From the NCBI GenBank assembly GCA_018894105.1, contig CM032122.1, positions 34,875,404 through 34,939,403 on the forward strand: a DNA stretch of 64,000 nucleotides, in the 5' to 3' direction. The position numbers were made by a program, and so were the translations under genes. The notes under the pieces are model-generated. The model worked only from the letters and a program-made list of their open reading frames with translations, did no database searches and was not told where the DNA came from. This document shows positions 11,030 to 22,402 of the stretch, one piece after another (position 1 is the first letter of the stretch; every line of letters starts with the position of its first letter). This DNA comes from Jacaranda mimosifolia (Eukaryota > Streptophyta > Magnoliopsida > Lamiales > Bignoniaceae).

Positions 11030-12290
11030 AAATGAAAGAGGGGATGCACTCTCAAAATTTGCTAGATCAACAAAAGGCACCAGAGACAGGTCTATTACCT
11101 TTTTAGTCTCAAACGGACATGTCATTGACAGCTCCCAGCATAGCGAGGTCTTTGCGATAAATGCATCAGGTCAAACTTGGATTGACGAAATCAAAGCCTA
11201 CCTCAAAGAGGGAAAATTGCCGTCAAACAGGTCAAAAGCCCGCAGGTTGAGGGTTCGGGCATCCAAGTTTGCCTTGGACGAGTTCGACCAACTTTACAAA
11301 AGATCTATTGTAGGACCCCCCTGAAATTTCTAACGGCCAACCAAGCACAGCAAGTTTTGCATGAAATTCACGTAGGCATTTGTGGGAATCATGCTTCAGG
11401 ACGATCATTGGCCTACAAAGTCATTATGAGAGAATATTTTTGGCTAACTCTGAACAGAGATGCCGTCGAGTTTGCTAGAAAATGCCGGTCATGTCAGGTT
11501 CATGCCAACATACCTCACCGACCAACTACCACCCTTACTTAAATACAAATCATATGGCCATTCGACCAATGGGGAATTGACATAGTTGGGTCTTTCCCAA
11601 AAGCCACTGGTCAGAGAAAATACACGATCGTCGTGGTTAAGTTCTTCACCAAATGGTTGAAGTCGAAGTCGTGCCTAAGATCACATATGTTGCAATAAGG
11701 AGTTTATTGTGGAAAAATATAGTTTGCCATTTTTGCCTACCCAAAGTCCTTGTGTAGGACAATGGCACCTAGTTTTAGAGCAAACGAACCTAAGAATGGT
11801 GCGAAAACCTCAGAATTAAGCAACATTTTACCTCGATAGGGAATTCACAAGCCAATGGTCAGACAGAGGTCACCAATAGGACTATTCTCGACCATATCAA
11901 AGCCAGGTTGGAGGGCTTTAATGCCAGCTGGGTGGATGACCTACCAACAATCCTCTGTGCCTATCGCACAACCCCAAGAACAACCATCGATCAAAGCCCA
12001 TATAGTTTGGTGTACAGTTCAGAAGCCGTTGTCCTTACAGAATTGATTCAACACATGGCTCACATAATACACTATAACCCAATTAGAAACAAGGCTGAAA
12101 GAGAATTCGACCTTGAAGTGATCGACGAGCTCTGACAATAAGCTTCATGAAAATGCAAAGGTACAAGTCGATTATGGCTAAGCACTATGATAAGGGTGTG
12201 AGGCCAAGATCCTTTGGAATAGGCGACCTCATTCTTAAAAAGGTCGAAGTCTCTAAAAATATTGGCAAACTCGACTTAAAATGAGAGGGT
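11030..12290 (+). pseudogene. Integrase, degenerate
   Basis: A zinc-binding head has two His (HVGICGNHASG, about 11365-11400) and two Cys (CRSCQ, near 11485). The catalytic core follows: WPFDQWGIDIVGSFPK (first Asp), a stop-broken DNGT near 11758 (second Asp), and NGQTEVTNRTILDHIKARL near 11856 (Glu). The C-terminal part includes AYRTTPRTT. No chromodomain follows, in agreement with a non-chromoviral lineage. Several stops and frame changes break it. Confidence 0.8.
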
Positions 12291-12449
12291 CAATATTCCA
12301 TAATCAAAGTTGCAAATCACAACTCTTATCGATTGGCTGATCTGTTTAGAAATGAGCTACCAAGACCATGGAACGCCATCACCTTAAAAAGTTTTATGTG
12401 TAGACTACACTGCAAAAAAATGAAAATGAAAAATAAAAAATACTAGTTC

Positions 12450-12770
12450 CACGATTTTGAATATCATCAAGTCGACCCCGCAGTTGCATGATGTTTGTTC
12501 CATGATTTTAAATATCATCAAGTCGACCCCACAGTCGCATGATGTATGTCCCACGATTTTAAATATCATCAAGTTGACCCACAGTCGCATGATGTAAGTT
12601 GTGCGCTTTTTGACTATTATCATGTCGACCCCGCAATCGCAAGATATGTGTTGTATAAGTTAATTGATTAATAACCGTCAAGTCGACCCCGCAGTCGCTT
12701 GACGTAAGTTATAGGGTTTACTTGATTACAAGTTGTATGAATTATTAAATCGACCCCATGATTAATTAAA
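12450..12770 (+). repeat. 51-bp tandem repeats downstream of integrase
   Basis: The string GTCGACCCC (one copy GTTGACCC) recurs at 12471, 12522, 12573 and 12624, exactly 51 bp apart, then more loosely at 12682 and 12749. Each unit also shares CAGTCGCATGATGT and ATATCATCAA. Tandem repeats in the 3' untranslated part are a known habit of Tat elements and a source of satellite DNA. Confidence 0.85.
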
Positions 12771-12895
12771 GTTGTAAATCAACAAATATGAAGAGTGAAC
12801 TGATACATTAATAAATGGGGAAATTATCCATAAACTATAAAAACATACATAAGCCCCTTAAGGCCACCAAAAAGAAGAAAAGAAAAGAAATCCAT

Positions 12896-15348
12896 CTAGT
12901 TGGATCCACCATCCTTCCCTTGCCGTGCCATGGCCTCATTAGCCACCGCATCGACTTCCTTGAACAGTTCTTCGGTCGAGTCTACATCCATATTTAGGGG
13001 ACGGCCCCTTGACTTCCTACATGGCTCCAGCAGCTTGCGAGGGCCCTGTCTCCTCTTTAGAAATACTCGACTGCCAGGAAGGAAGAAGTTCACCACATTT
13101 ACGTCATTATTCTTTATGTCCAGGGCAAACTCCTCTCCTACTGCGATAACTCCAAGATGCGGAGGCACGCTGACCCCTTCCTCTCCCTCAATAGGGGCAT
13201 TGACATCAAAATCCTCATGGCGTTCATTGTTATTCACGTTCAACCGAGCCTTGTCCTTGACCCGAAACTCATACCCCATGAAGTCTAGTTACTTCATGGC
13301 ACGGTTAAACGCCTCTTTTGCGTCATCCATGCTGAATGTTACGTTCACATTGGTGAAAGCCGAGGAGAGCATAAACTACTGAACAGCCTACTTTCGGATC
13401 CTGAGGAGCACCTTGAAAATTTTCGATCAAGCGTACCTCATTGCACTCTCGTAGACGTACGCTCGACCAGACTCTGAGGCTTCTTGGATAGAATTGATAC
13501 TTTTCTTCAATTGCTCTTCAACCTGACCTTTCCCCTCGACAGCAGCTAGCAATTCCACATCTTTATCTTCGAGTTGCTAGCTACTGGGTCTTCAATACGT
13601 CGTTTTGCTCTTTCTCTAGCTGCTCGTATCTTTCCACTAGCTTTAGGAGATTGGTCTCGCATAGCTCGAAACAGCGATGCGAGTTATACCCCTATTGCCT
13701 GACCTAAAACGCAAAGTATGAACCATGATTATACCATTTCGACTCTCGCATAACTTCAAAATAAAATTCGATAACACCCATACCATGTTAGCATGATAGG
13801 CGAAAGCTTTTAGCGCAGCCAGTTGGTCGTGATTGTGCCTCTCAACTTGATCCTTCTCGAAGAGGCCGACCGTTAAGACTACTAAAGGTATCATAGACAT
13901 CGCGCCTGCACCCATCATTGTCGCCGAATTTGACACCCCCACCTTGTCCCCAAATTTGGGTTCGGGGAACGTCAGCAAGTTGCGCAGCCGATTCAGAGGC
14001 AGGGTCGCATATGCTTCTTCAAGCAATTCACTCGCTTTCTTTTTCCTTTTCTCGACCGCGGTCTTTTTCGCTGTGCTGTACCCTGAAGCCTCGACCGCTT
14101 TTCTCTTTGGTTGAGGAGAACTACTGATTCTCACTGCGCTTATAGCAGCAGCGGGTTCGACCTCTTCAACCAAGGGCCTGGCCCTAGCTCCATGGGCAGT
14201 AGCCGCCGCTCATGGAGCCACCACTATGGCTTCTTTGCACTGTTGTGCTTCCAGTTGTTTCCGCATCGCTATTTGCCTTGTGCAATTCATAATTGATCGA
14301 CCTAAAAAGGATAGCACATTTTGATCACATATATGTGAACCAAGAAGAATATATCATGTTATTTATAAAGATCAGTTTCTACCTAAATGCGCACTAGCAT
14401 GCAACCTCAGTGCGGCGGTCGACAATCCCGCCAGAACCAAGTTCCTCTATTTTATGAACACCAACGCGTCCATTTCACCAAATTCAAGGAGATATGGAAT
14501 AAAAACATTGTTCCGAGATGGGTTCTCAGTTGTGTCCAGCTCAACCCTACTAATCCACCCTATCGGAATGTTAAAAGCAACCCCAAGAGGAGGTCGAATA
14601 TAAAAATATCTCTCTTTCCATTTCTGACCATGTGATGAGGACAGAGCTCTAAAAACTTTTCTACGGGGTCAAGCTATCAAGTAATAGAATCCAGGCTCGC
14701 TAGCTAAACCCGACTTATGAGACATAGGCAAGTGACATAAATGGCTGAAATTGGCCCAAATGGGAGCTTCGTCGAGAATGCCCATTAAAACGACAAAACT
14801 AGACATAAGAGCGAAGTAATTGGGCAACAGTTGGGTTATACAGACTTGCAGATGTCTCAACAGATCGACAATCGAGTCACCTAAGGGGAACTTAAGCCCA
14901 CATTTAATCGCATCTTCAAAAATGGTTAAACATCCTTTAAGAGGAGTATGCATCGTATCCATAGTCCTGGGTTTAATAAGCTCAAATCCGTCTGGAATAT
15001 GATATTTTCCCCTAATTGACACGAGGTCATTCGACATCACCGACGACATGATGTTACTGTAATGAGTCGTCACGAACAATCTGCCCCTCAACCTCAGAGG
15101 CTCTCCTGCCTCTGATACAGGCTCTCTCCCCTTCTCCAGATTGTGGATTCCAAAGGCCCCGTCTCATCAACTAAAGGATTGGAAGGCCCTACCCCCTCAC
15201 TTGCCCCTAACACTCCTCTACCTAAACCTAATTCAAGCTCTGTGGGAGCACTCGACCTACTGCTGGAAGAATCACTCGACTCAACCCCACTATCCAAGGT
15301 AGTAGTAACCTTAGAATCAGAACAAGATGATGACATATTGACAGCCAA
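12896..15348 (-). pseudogene. Antisense ORF of the Tat element (transposase_28-like)
   Basis: Minus-strand open frames run between the tandem repeats and the 3' LTR: 15348-15094, 15091-14669, 14173-13643 and 13279-12896. They are linked by frameshifts and probably once formed one ORF or spliced gene. The second segment contains YHIPDGFELIKPR, CGLKFPL and LLPNYF, the pattern of the plant 'putative gypsy type transposon' family (PF04195). Later parts are Lys/Arg- and Glu-rich. Tat-group elements are known to carry an extra antisense ORF here; its role is unknown. Plus-strand open frames over it look like shadows. Confidence 0.62.
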
Positions 15349-15720
15349 TAATGCTACTAAACTTTAAAAGCACAGGAAAGGAAAACTTTTGAAAATTTTC
15401 TTCTTGAAAATAACGGCTCAATTCTCTCAAAAAATCGACCGCGAATCTGCACAGCTCGACCTCAACGCATTATGGTAAAAGTGAAAATTAAGCGGTGAAA
15501 ACCCCTATTTATGGGCAACCCAGGAAGGTCAACTAGTAAAATTGACCGGGCACCGGCTCATAATTACGTAACCGCCGGTTACCTTCACATAAATATGCAC
15601 ATAACCGCTTGTAATCGTTCCCGTCAACACCACTTGAGTCGGAATTCAAAATGAAATCCTCCCGTCTGTAATTCTTAACATATTTGCTACTCCTAACGTC
15701 GACCCGTAGCAGGTCAAACT

Positions 15721-15735
15721 AAGGAGTGGGGGAGG
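15721..15735 (+). other. Polypurine tract
   Basis: AAGGAGTGGGGGAGG lies 5 bp before the 3' LTR, the expected position for plus-strand priming. Confidence 0.75.
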
Positions 15736-15740
15736 ACTCA

Positions 15741-16413
15741 TGATATGAGTAGGCCCAACACAAGCCCAATATAACTTAATGGGCCTGACATTGGAGCCCA
15801 AAAACCGTTTCCGTCATATAAGACCCATCCGACCTCCCAGGTCGAATAGTTCAACCTCAGTAGTTTATTCGACCTCATAAGGTCGTTATGCTACCCTCAA
15901 ATGGAGGAGTGGAGGACGTTTAATGGCGGACTGCTACCCAGTGTATCCGTATTAATTACATCTCAACCGCTAGACTGGCTGCATTAAATGGATTGACGGC
16001 GCATTACCTCTGTATTAATGACGGTAAGAGCCCCCATGCCGGCCAACCAAACATTTGTGCGCCTCCCAGATAGGTCAAAAAGACCTATTCTGTCCCTACT
16101 TGTAAAATTAGCGCGTGTAATACACTAAGGGAGATACTAGTCTTTTTACCTTTGGACAAACACTATAAATACTTTGTCCTTCAGAGTCCAGGGTAAGTAC
16201 ACCTACACTCTAAATACTGTTACTTTGCCAAAACTTCTTTAAGTCGATTTACTGACTTTACCATCAGAGAGTCTAAACCGAGGGCCTTCTCGACTAACCT
16301 GACATTTGTTCCGTGGCTGCAAGTTCTAACCCACCTCCTCACTAGCTATCATTCTGGTCGAAGGACCTTTCTGATCGAGATCCAGAGACCCCTCATCGAA
16401 ATTAACCTCATCA
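15741..16413 (+). repeat. 3' LTR of the Tat element
   Basis: This 673-bp LTR begins TGATATGAG and ends CCTCATCA, followed directly by the AGTAT duplication. It aligns with 6242-6915 along its whole length. Confidence 0.93.
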
Positions 16414-16418
16414 AGTAT

Positions 16419-16640
16419 TAAGGGCAAAGGCCTAAATGCAATGGCCTCGCCATGTTTCAACCACGCTCAATCCTATTGATCGGGAGTGGAGGTCAGATGC
16501 GATTCCTCATCACACGATTTGAGATGCTCAATTCGATGTTGAATGTTGCGCATTTGTTGGGCAATTTTTTCTAGGGACATAGGCTGAGGTAGAGCCACAG
16601 CGAGGTGCTGCCAACCGCACATATCACTGGTTAACACACA
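16419..16640 (-). pseudogene. Older gag N-terminal relic right of the Tat insertion
   Basis: On the minus strand one frame reads PMSLEKIAQQMRNIQHRIEH, a helical Gln-rich stretch after a Pro-containing start, as in gypsy gag N-termini. It has the same orientation as the relics left of the younger element, so the AGTAT insertion probably split one older element. Confidence 0.45.
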
Positions 16641-17504
16641 GCTCTATACTATTGTATAGGAATAAAGTTTATTTTATTACAATTATACAAAAAGTTACAA
16701 AACTTTTAACTCTTTTCCAAATTTTATTTTTCTAAGCGATCAATACATGTCAAGCAATCAAATTTTAATTATCTTTAAACGCATTCTTTATACACATTAG
16801 ATACTCAAAACCTATACTATTATATATACAAATTGTGTCTTCTTAATGTAGTAAATTTTAACAAATTCTATTCTAAAATGCATCAACACTCCAAGAAATC
16901 TTTCATATCATGACATGAGAACCAACACATTTCAGACAAACAAATACTGTGTTAGTTAATGAGATACCTTCCTTCAAGGCTTCAACACGTGTTGGACACA
17001 CCACTTTGCCCCTAGATTAAGCACAACCGTAAAAGAATCATTTTAGCGTCAATCTCCCTTTGCCAAATAAAATGAGAATGGTATCAAACTACAAGATTTC
17101 AGGAGAAAAAAGGAAAAACTTTGTTTAAAAAGATTAATTTCATGTCCAGCAATTCTCTGAGGTTCCGGATCAATCTCAAAAATTTAGGCATCAAAATGCT
17201 TAGTCCCTTGATGGTTGTCAAGAGGGTCCTCAGAGAAGACCAAAAGCCACCAAGGGCCCAGAAACTTGATACCCGCCCGCTCCCGGCCCCGCCCCCAACA
17301 GATCACAAGTCGGCGGTCTCCTTTGCGTTATATTTAAAGACAACAATAGCAGGTTGATAAACCAAACAAAACAGCCTCCATAGTGCAACTGTGGACAGTA
17401 TTTCAACGACATAAAACCAAAAAATTCCCATATCAGGGAAATACTTAATAGTTATAATGAGCATACAACTTGACTTCCTAAGAATTCCAAACGAAAAACC
17501 TCTC
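16641..17504. other. Spacer and RPL10A 3' region, no other gene seen
   Basis: This AT-rich stretch should include the 3'UTR of the minus-strand RPL10A gene just below 17505. The plus-strand open frame at 17121-17357 has no recognisable domain. Confidence 0.45.
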
Positions 17505-20295
17505 TCAAAAGATGCGTTGCGGCTTTCCCATGGTACTCTTCAAGTACAAGCACCTCACCTGTTAACAACAAACCCAACCAAAACTTCTTAGCAACAATTA
17601 AACCTCCAACAGGCATGTAAATATTTAGAAATATTAGAATGTTGTGGTATGTTGTGGATACACAGCACTAATCAAAACACATTTTGCACAGGTGCTTTAT
17701 ACTAGATCAACACCTCACCTTAGGCATGAAAAAAATAAAAAGAAATCCTATAAAAAACTGTGAGCTAAACAGCAGAATGGAAGGCAAAACCATTGTAACA
17801 AAGCAATGGACCCTACCCAATTCATTACAGAAATCAGTTACCAATTACTTGTAAATACGTATGCTATGAAACAACTAATGACAGCTCAATGAAACAAGTG
17901 ATGTATGATATGGCCACACCTATGCGAGCATGATCAGGATGCAAAATACTCTGTAAGGCACACACATTATGACAAACCACATACAAGCACTGAACCATAT
18001 AGAGTAGCATATGAAAGAAGCAATTCAAATAGGCTATACTGAAAGCACGGGAAGATGAACTAACATTTTGCCAGTTCTTCTTCAAAAGAGAAACCAGAAA
18101 GTTGATACTCATTTGCACGTTCTGAAAGATTTGCTTCTCTTCCATGTCCAAGTTCCCAACAGCTACTCCCATGCAAAGCACCTTCTTCAATTGGAACTTG
18201 ACTGTGGCCTTGGTCTCATTCACTTTGGACTCAAGAGATTCCTGGTGGGTCACGAGAGTGGGAAACTTGCCTGCATTAAAGAAGTGAAAAATTAGCCAAA
18301 AAGAGAAAGAAACTTTCAACTGATTCTGTCTTCAGACGAGGACAGATACACGAATCATGGTATGCGTAGAATTTTTCAGAAAATAATAACTTCTCACAAA
18401 GCCCTCATAAATCATTCAAACAAAAAACCCAGCATACCACACAGTTACCTGCTTTGTTAAGACCAGGCCCCAAAAGACGGGGAATCTGCTTGATAACAGC
18501 TTCCGAGGCTAGGAAAGCATGATATTTCTTTGCAAGCTTCTTCACCAACTTCTTGTTTTTGTTCAACTTCTTCAGAGCCTCCACATCCATGGACTCCAAA
18601 CCAATTTTTTCTGCCTGTAGACATATTTTCACTTCATATAAGTGGAAAAGCAGTTAAAAAAATTAAGAGTAACGATGAATTTATTGTAAACAGCAGCATA
18701 TTGAAATTTTCTTGAACTGGCAAATCTAGTATACCACTTCTCTGATTTTTTTCCACATATAGTAGATATTTCAAATTACTTCATAGAAAACAACAGCATA
18801 GGAAAGATTTGTTCAGCATTCATACCAAAACCAAGTATAACATCCAAATTCCAAATTAACAATCGACACCTGGCTAATAAAGAGCAGGTAGATCACACAG
18901 CATAGGAAGGATTTGTTCAGCATTCATACCAAAACCAAGTATAACATCCAAATTCCAAATTAACAATCAACACCTGGCTAATAAAGAGCAGGTAGATCGC
19001 ACACATGCTTAACATAGGTAACAAATAAAGTGGTTTCATTTGCACACTCTTCCAAAGTAAGCAACGGGTTCTTGCTAAAGACAAAGTTACGTGGTTTACT
19101 TAAAAAATAATAAAGCAGATACAAAGACTTCAAAAGGAATATCGAAACAAAAGAAAATACTAGATAATAATAGCTTTATTCCTAGAAAAAAAGGGTTCCC
19201 GTTACCAAAAGCGCTCGATTGACTTTATATGCTTAAACAATGTGGAAAAAAAAAATGCTCTTCTGTGGTAAACACTCGATAAAACTCACTAATTATAGTG
19301 TGAAAACAAAACAGAACAAAGATTTATCCCAATTTATCCCTATATAGAATGAGAGAATGAAACACAGAGCACACAATACTTTGGCAAATATGCAACCATC
19401 TAGTTTTTTACAGAAGAACATGACTAACATGGAACAGGGTATACCTCTTCTACGTGCTGGGCATCACCAAGCATGCAAATCTTCATTTTTGGTCTGGGTA
19501 TATGGGGCAACTTAACAGAACCACTGAAACGCTTATCTTTCTGTGGATCATAGTTTTTCAGCCCAATCTGTAGCTCAATTGTCTCAGTGAAGTTACGCTT
19601 TTTATCTTTAGAATCTGAAACAATCTGAGAGATGGCTTCCCTCAAGGCATCACTCTGGAGCTTACTGCAAAAGCATTCCCATCAAATCACATGGGCAGAC
19701 CTACATAACAATGTTCTCCTCTAGACAACAAGCCTTAGATAAACATTTCAGCATAAAATGCATCTCAATTGTTAGCAGAATAACTAATTACCTAACATAT
19801 CATAGGTACCCAGAAACACATTAACTAAACAGCAAAAGAAAGAGAAAAAATGGCAAATCATGTTCTCAAGGTCACCTCTCAAAATTAAAGTTAAATTGTG
19901 AACACAAGCAAAAGGCAATTTGCAGTAAATCTCATCCGAATAGCAAACTCAAGGACTTACAAAGAAGAACATGAATATATAGAAGTTGCAGATCATAGCT
20001 CACACGTCATACATCTAAATGTTTCCTCGTAAGTTTCTTAACATTATTTATTCATTCACATAACCGAATAATTGCATATAGAACCCCGCATATGCCAGCA
20101 TGTTAAGAAGACAGACCTATTTATCGCAACTGACAACACAAAGTTCAGAACCCCCCCTACCCCCCCCCCCCCCCCCCCAAAAAAAAATGGTATATTCAGA
20201 GCTAAAAATCTACCTAAATGTGAACACAAAACATTGAAGAGCGAAAAAATGGCAGTAAATAAGTAATAAAACACATAAAATATAGCCCACCTCAT
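17505..20295 (-). CDS. RPL10A: 60S ribosomal protein L10a (uL1)
   Basis: Five coding exons: 20295-20291 (ATGAG, 5 nt), 19664-19445, 18614-18449, 18270-18065 and 17558-17505 (stop TGA). All introns have GT/AG and phases match, giving 216 aa, the usual eukaryotic L10a length. Visible family segments include [91 protein letters not shown], and the end [13 protein letters not shown]. uL1 forms the L1 stalk at the ribosomal E site. A further intron splits the 5'UTR (exon from 20328; donor after 20455). The exon 2-exon 3 intron holds a 104-bp tandem duplication. Confidence 0.97.
18793..19000. repeat. 104-bp tandem duplication in RPL10A intron
   Basis: Two adjacent copies (18793-18896 and 18897-19000) are nearly identical over their full length. 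Both contain TTTGTTCAGCATTCATACC and AAAGAGCAGGTAGATC. Only a few bases differ (for example AAAGATTT against AAGGATTT). Confidence 0.93.
20160..20178. repeat. C-homopolymer in RPL10A intron
   Basis: A run of about 19 C on the plus strand, preceded by a C7 run, lies in the intron after the 5-nt coding exon. Length is probably unstable. Confidence 0.9.
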
Positions 20296-20454
20296 GATTC
20301 AAGATATTTGTATCTTTCCGGTTCACTTCTGCACATCAACAACAAAATATCAATTAAAAATGAAGAAAAATCCCTTATCAGTATAACTTCAATGATTTGA
20401 AATGCTTAATGAGGTTAAAAGTACAAAGATATTTGCATATAAAGAGAGAGGCAC

Positions 20455-20660
20455 CTAACGGGGAAACTCGGGATTAGGGTTTGTGGGATTTTGGATGAGT
20501 GAGTGAAAGAGAAGCAGTGCCGATTTGCTGAAGATAAATCTTTACACTTAAAGCCACAAAAAAACCTAGAGCATAAGGAGGGCTTGGGCTAGAGAATTCT
20601 GTCGGGCCTTAATACTTCAAAGCCCATTTTCATTGTTCAGGCCTGCTCGGGCTCAGTAGT
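20455..20660 (-). promoter_or_regulatory. RPL10A 5'UTR exon and promoter motifs
   Basis: The upstream 5'UTR exon ends at 20455 (TTAG|GTGCC) and contains AAACCCTAA (20482-20474), the telo-box of many plant ribosomal protein genes. Upstream, several GGGCC/GGGCT or AGCCCA strings occur (about 20582-20630), resembling site II (TGGGCY) elements. Telo-box plus site II is a known growth-linked promoter pair. Confidence 0.6.
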
Positions 20661-21162
20661 TAGAGTGGAAGAGCCCGGAAAAAAAAAAAAAACCCAACTA
20701 AATTCAGAACAAAAGAGAAATGACAAAATAATATTATAATTAGCCTATGTTCTACAAATTTTTATAATTTAAATGAATAAAAATATTTATTTATATTTTT
20801 ATAAAATATTATGATTTTTTTCAATAATTCTAATGAGTTGAATTTTTAAATAATAAAAAGAAAAAATAAAATAAAATGATAGTAATGAAACCTGTAAGAA
20901 TGACAATGAGTTATAAAGGATAATTATTTTATACACCTTTTTGGGAGTCACACCCAACCTAAATCTTGACCCGACCCGCTAATCGTAGATGATGCATGCA
21001 TGACACCATCTCCTCGAGAGGAAGGACAAGGCAAGGATGAAAACTACGATATCAATGCTTAAAAATCAGTTGTAAGACAATTAGAGGGAATTTTGGCTAA
21101 TTGTAGCAAATCACTTATTTTGGTTTATTCAGCGTAAGACCAAAGTATACCATGTATTGGTG
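20661..21162. other. Intergenic, no gene seen
   Basis: AT-rich DNA lies between the RPL10A promoter and the MITE pair. No coding, RNA or repeat structure is recognised. Confidence 0.5.
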
Positions 21163-21172
21163 ACCTATGGGT

Positions 21173-21672
21173 AGGAGTGTAAGATGAGTTGAGGGCTCGT
21201 GAGCCGATTCGATTATAGCTCGAGCTTTAACATGAGTCGAGCACAAGCTTTACTTTAGTTGTTCGAAAGCTCATGAGCTGACTCATGAGCTTTTTTCTAT
21301 TTTGAAATATTTTTTTATAAATAATTAATATATATTAATAATTTACTTTTTTTTTAATTTTAAATATTTATTATATATGATTAAATGATTAAATAATTAT
21401 AATATATTAAATAACTTAATACTTTATCAATAATTATATTACATTATAATTTAAATCATTATTGTAATTAATATAGTATATATTAAATTTAATATATATT
21501 TTATTTATAATTATAATTTAAATTATTTTATTAATTATTATTAAATAATTATGATATATTAATAATTTAAAATTTGTATTTAATTTAAAATTTCCTGGTG
21601 AGTCGAGCTCAAGCTCGAACTCAAAATACTAGACTTTAGCTCGAGACTCGAGCTTGACTCATTTATACCCCT
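21173..21672 (+). mobile_element. MITE copy A, TIR AGGGGTGTAAATGAGTCGAG type
   Basis: It is a 500-bp element with ends AGGAGTGTAAGATGAG and, reversed, AGGGGTATAAATGAGT. It is flanked by the perfect 10-bp repeat ACCTATGGGT (21163-21172 and 21673-21682). It has clustered GAGCTC/CTCGAGC motifs near each end and an AT-rich core. The duplication length suggests a Mutator-type MITE. Confidence 0.82.
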
Positions 21673-21788
21673 ACCTATGGGTTATATAATATATTTTTTC
21701 AAAGCTCAGCTTCCATTATTTTTGTACTGAACATAAATAAATTGATTTTTTGGCATTGTTATTATGATTGTGAATTGCCAGTAAAGAC

Positions 21789-22230
21789 TAAGGGTGTAAA
21801 TGAATCGAACTCGGTAAAAATTGTGAGTTCGAGCTTGAGCTCAGCTCACCAAAAAATTTTAAATTAAATAAAAATATTAAATTATTAATATGTCATAATT
21901 ATTTAATAATAATTAATAAAATAATTTAAATTATAATTATAATATATATTAAATTATAATATATTATATTAATTACTATAATATTTTAATTATAATATAT
22001 TATAATTATTGATAAAGTATTAAATTATTAATATATTATAGTTATTAATCATATATAATAAATATTTAAATTAAAAAAGTAAATTATTAATATATATTAA
22101 TTATTATATAAAAAATAATTAAAAATAGAAAAAAGCTCATGAGTCTGCTCATGAGCTTTTGAACAATTAAAGTAAAGCTCGAGCTTGAATTGAGCTATAA
22201 TCGAACCAGCTCGACTCATTTTACACCCTT
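21789..22230 (-). mobile_element. MITE copy B, same family, opposite orientation
   Basis: Its ends TAAGGGTGTAAATGAATCG and, reversed, AAGGGTGTAAAATGAGTCG match copy A. The flanking 9-bp repeat is AGTAAAGAC / AATAAAGAC (21780-21788 and 22231-22239). Shared internal sequence (for example GCTCATGAGC near CTTTTTTCTA) aligns in reverse to copy A. Confidence 0.8.
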
Positions 22231-22402
22231 AATAAAGACAATTATTTCATTCATAAGATGGCAAAACATGCCAAGATGTTAACAACATAGACTACACATC
22301 GTCCTACACATATAACATCGGAAAACTTTCTCATATTATACAGTACGAGTTCATAGCAACAGAAGCAATTTATCAGCCAAAATTACTTTACATGCTTACA
22401 CA

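Larger units (their letters stand above)
6242..16413 (+). mobile_element. Tat-lineage Ty3/gypsy LTR retrotransposon, full structure, mutated
   Basis: The element is 10.17 kb, bounded by two aligned LTRs and by a perfect 5-bp duplication AGTAT (6237-6241 and 16414-16418). The internal order is PBS, gag, protease, RT, RNase H, second RNase H-like domain, integrase, 51-bp tandem repeats, an antisense ORF, a polypurine tract, then the 3' LTR. The VDNGSS protease motif, the second RNase H and the antisense ORF together point to the Tat group of non-chromoviral Ty3/gypsy elements. Many stops and frameshifts make it non-autonomous. The LTRs differ visibly (about 8 differences in the first 60 aligned bases), so it is not a recent insertion. 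It sits within minus-strand relics of a related element. Confidence 0.92.

Noticed and set aside
12450..12770. Evenly spaced repeats resembling a CRISPR array
   Set aside because: Units are adjacent tandem copies with similar sequence throughout and no unique spacers, and they lie in a plant retrotransposon.
12900..13382. 160-codon plus-strand open frame
   Set aside because: It overlaps the antisense ORF of the Tat element, and its translation resembles nothing known. It is best explained as a shadow.
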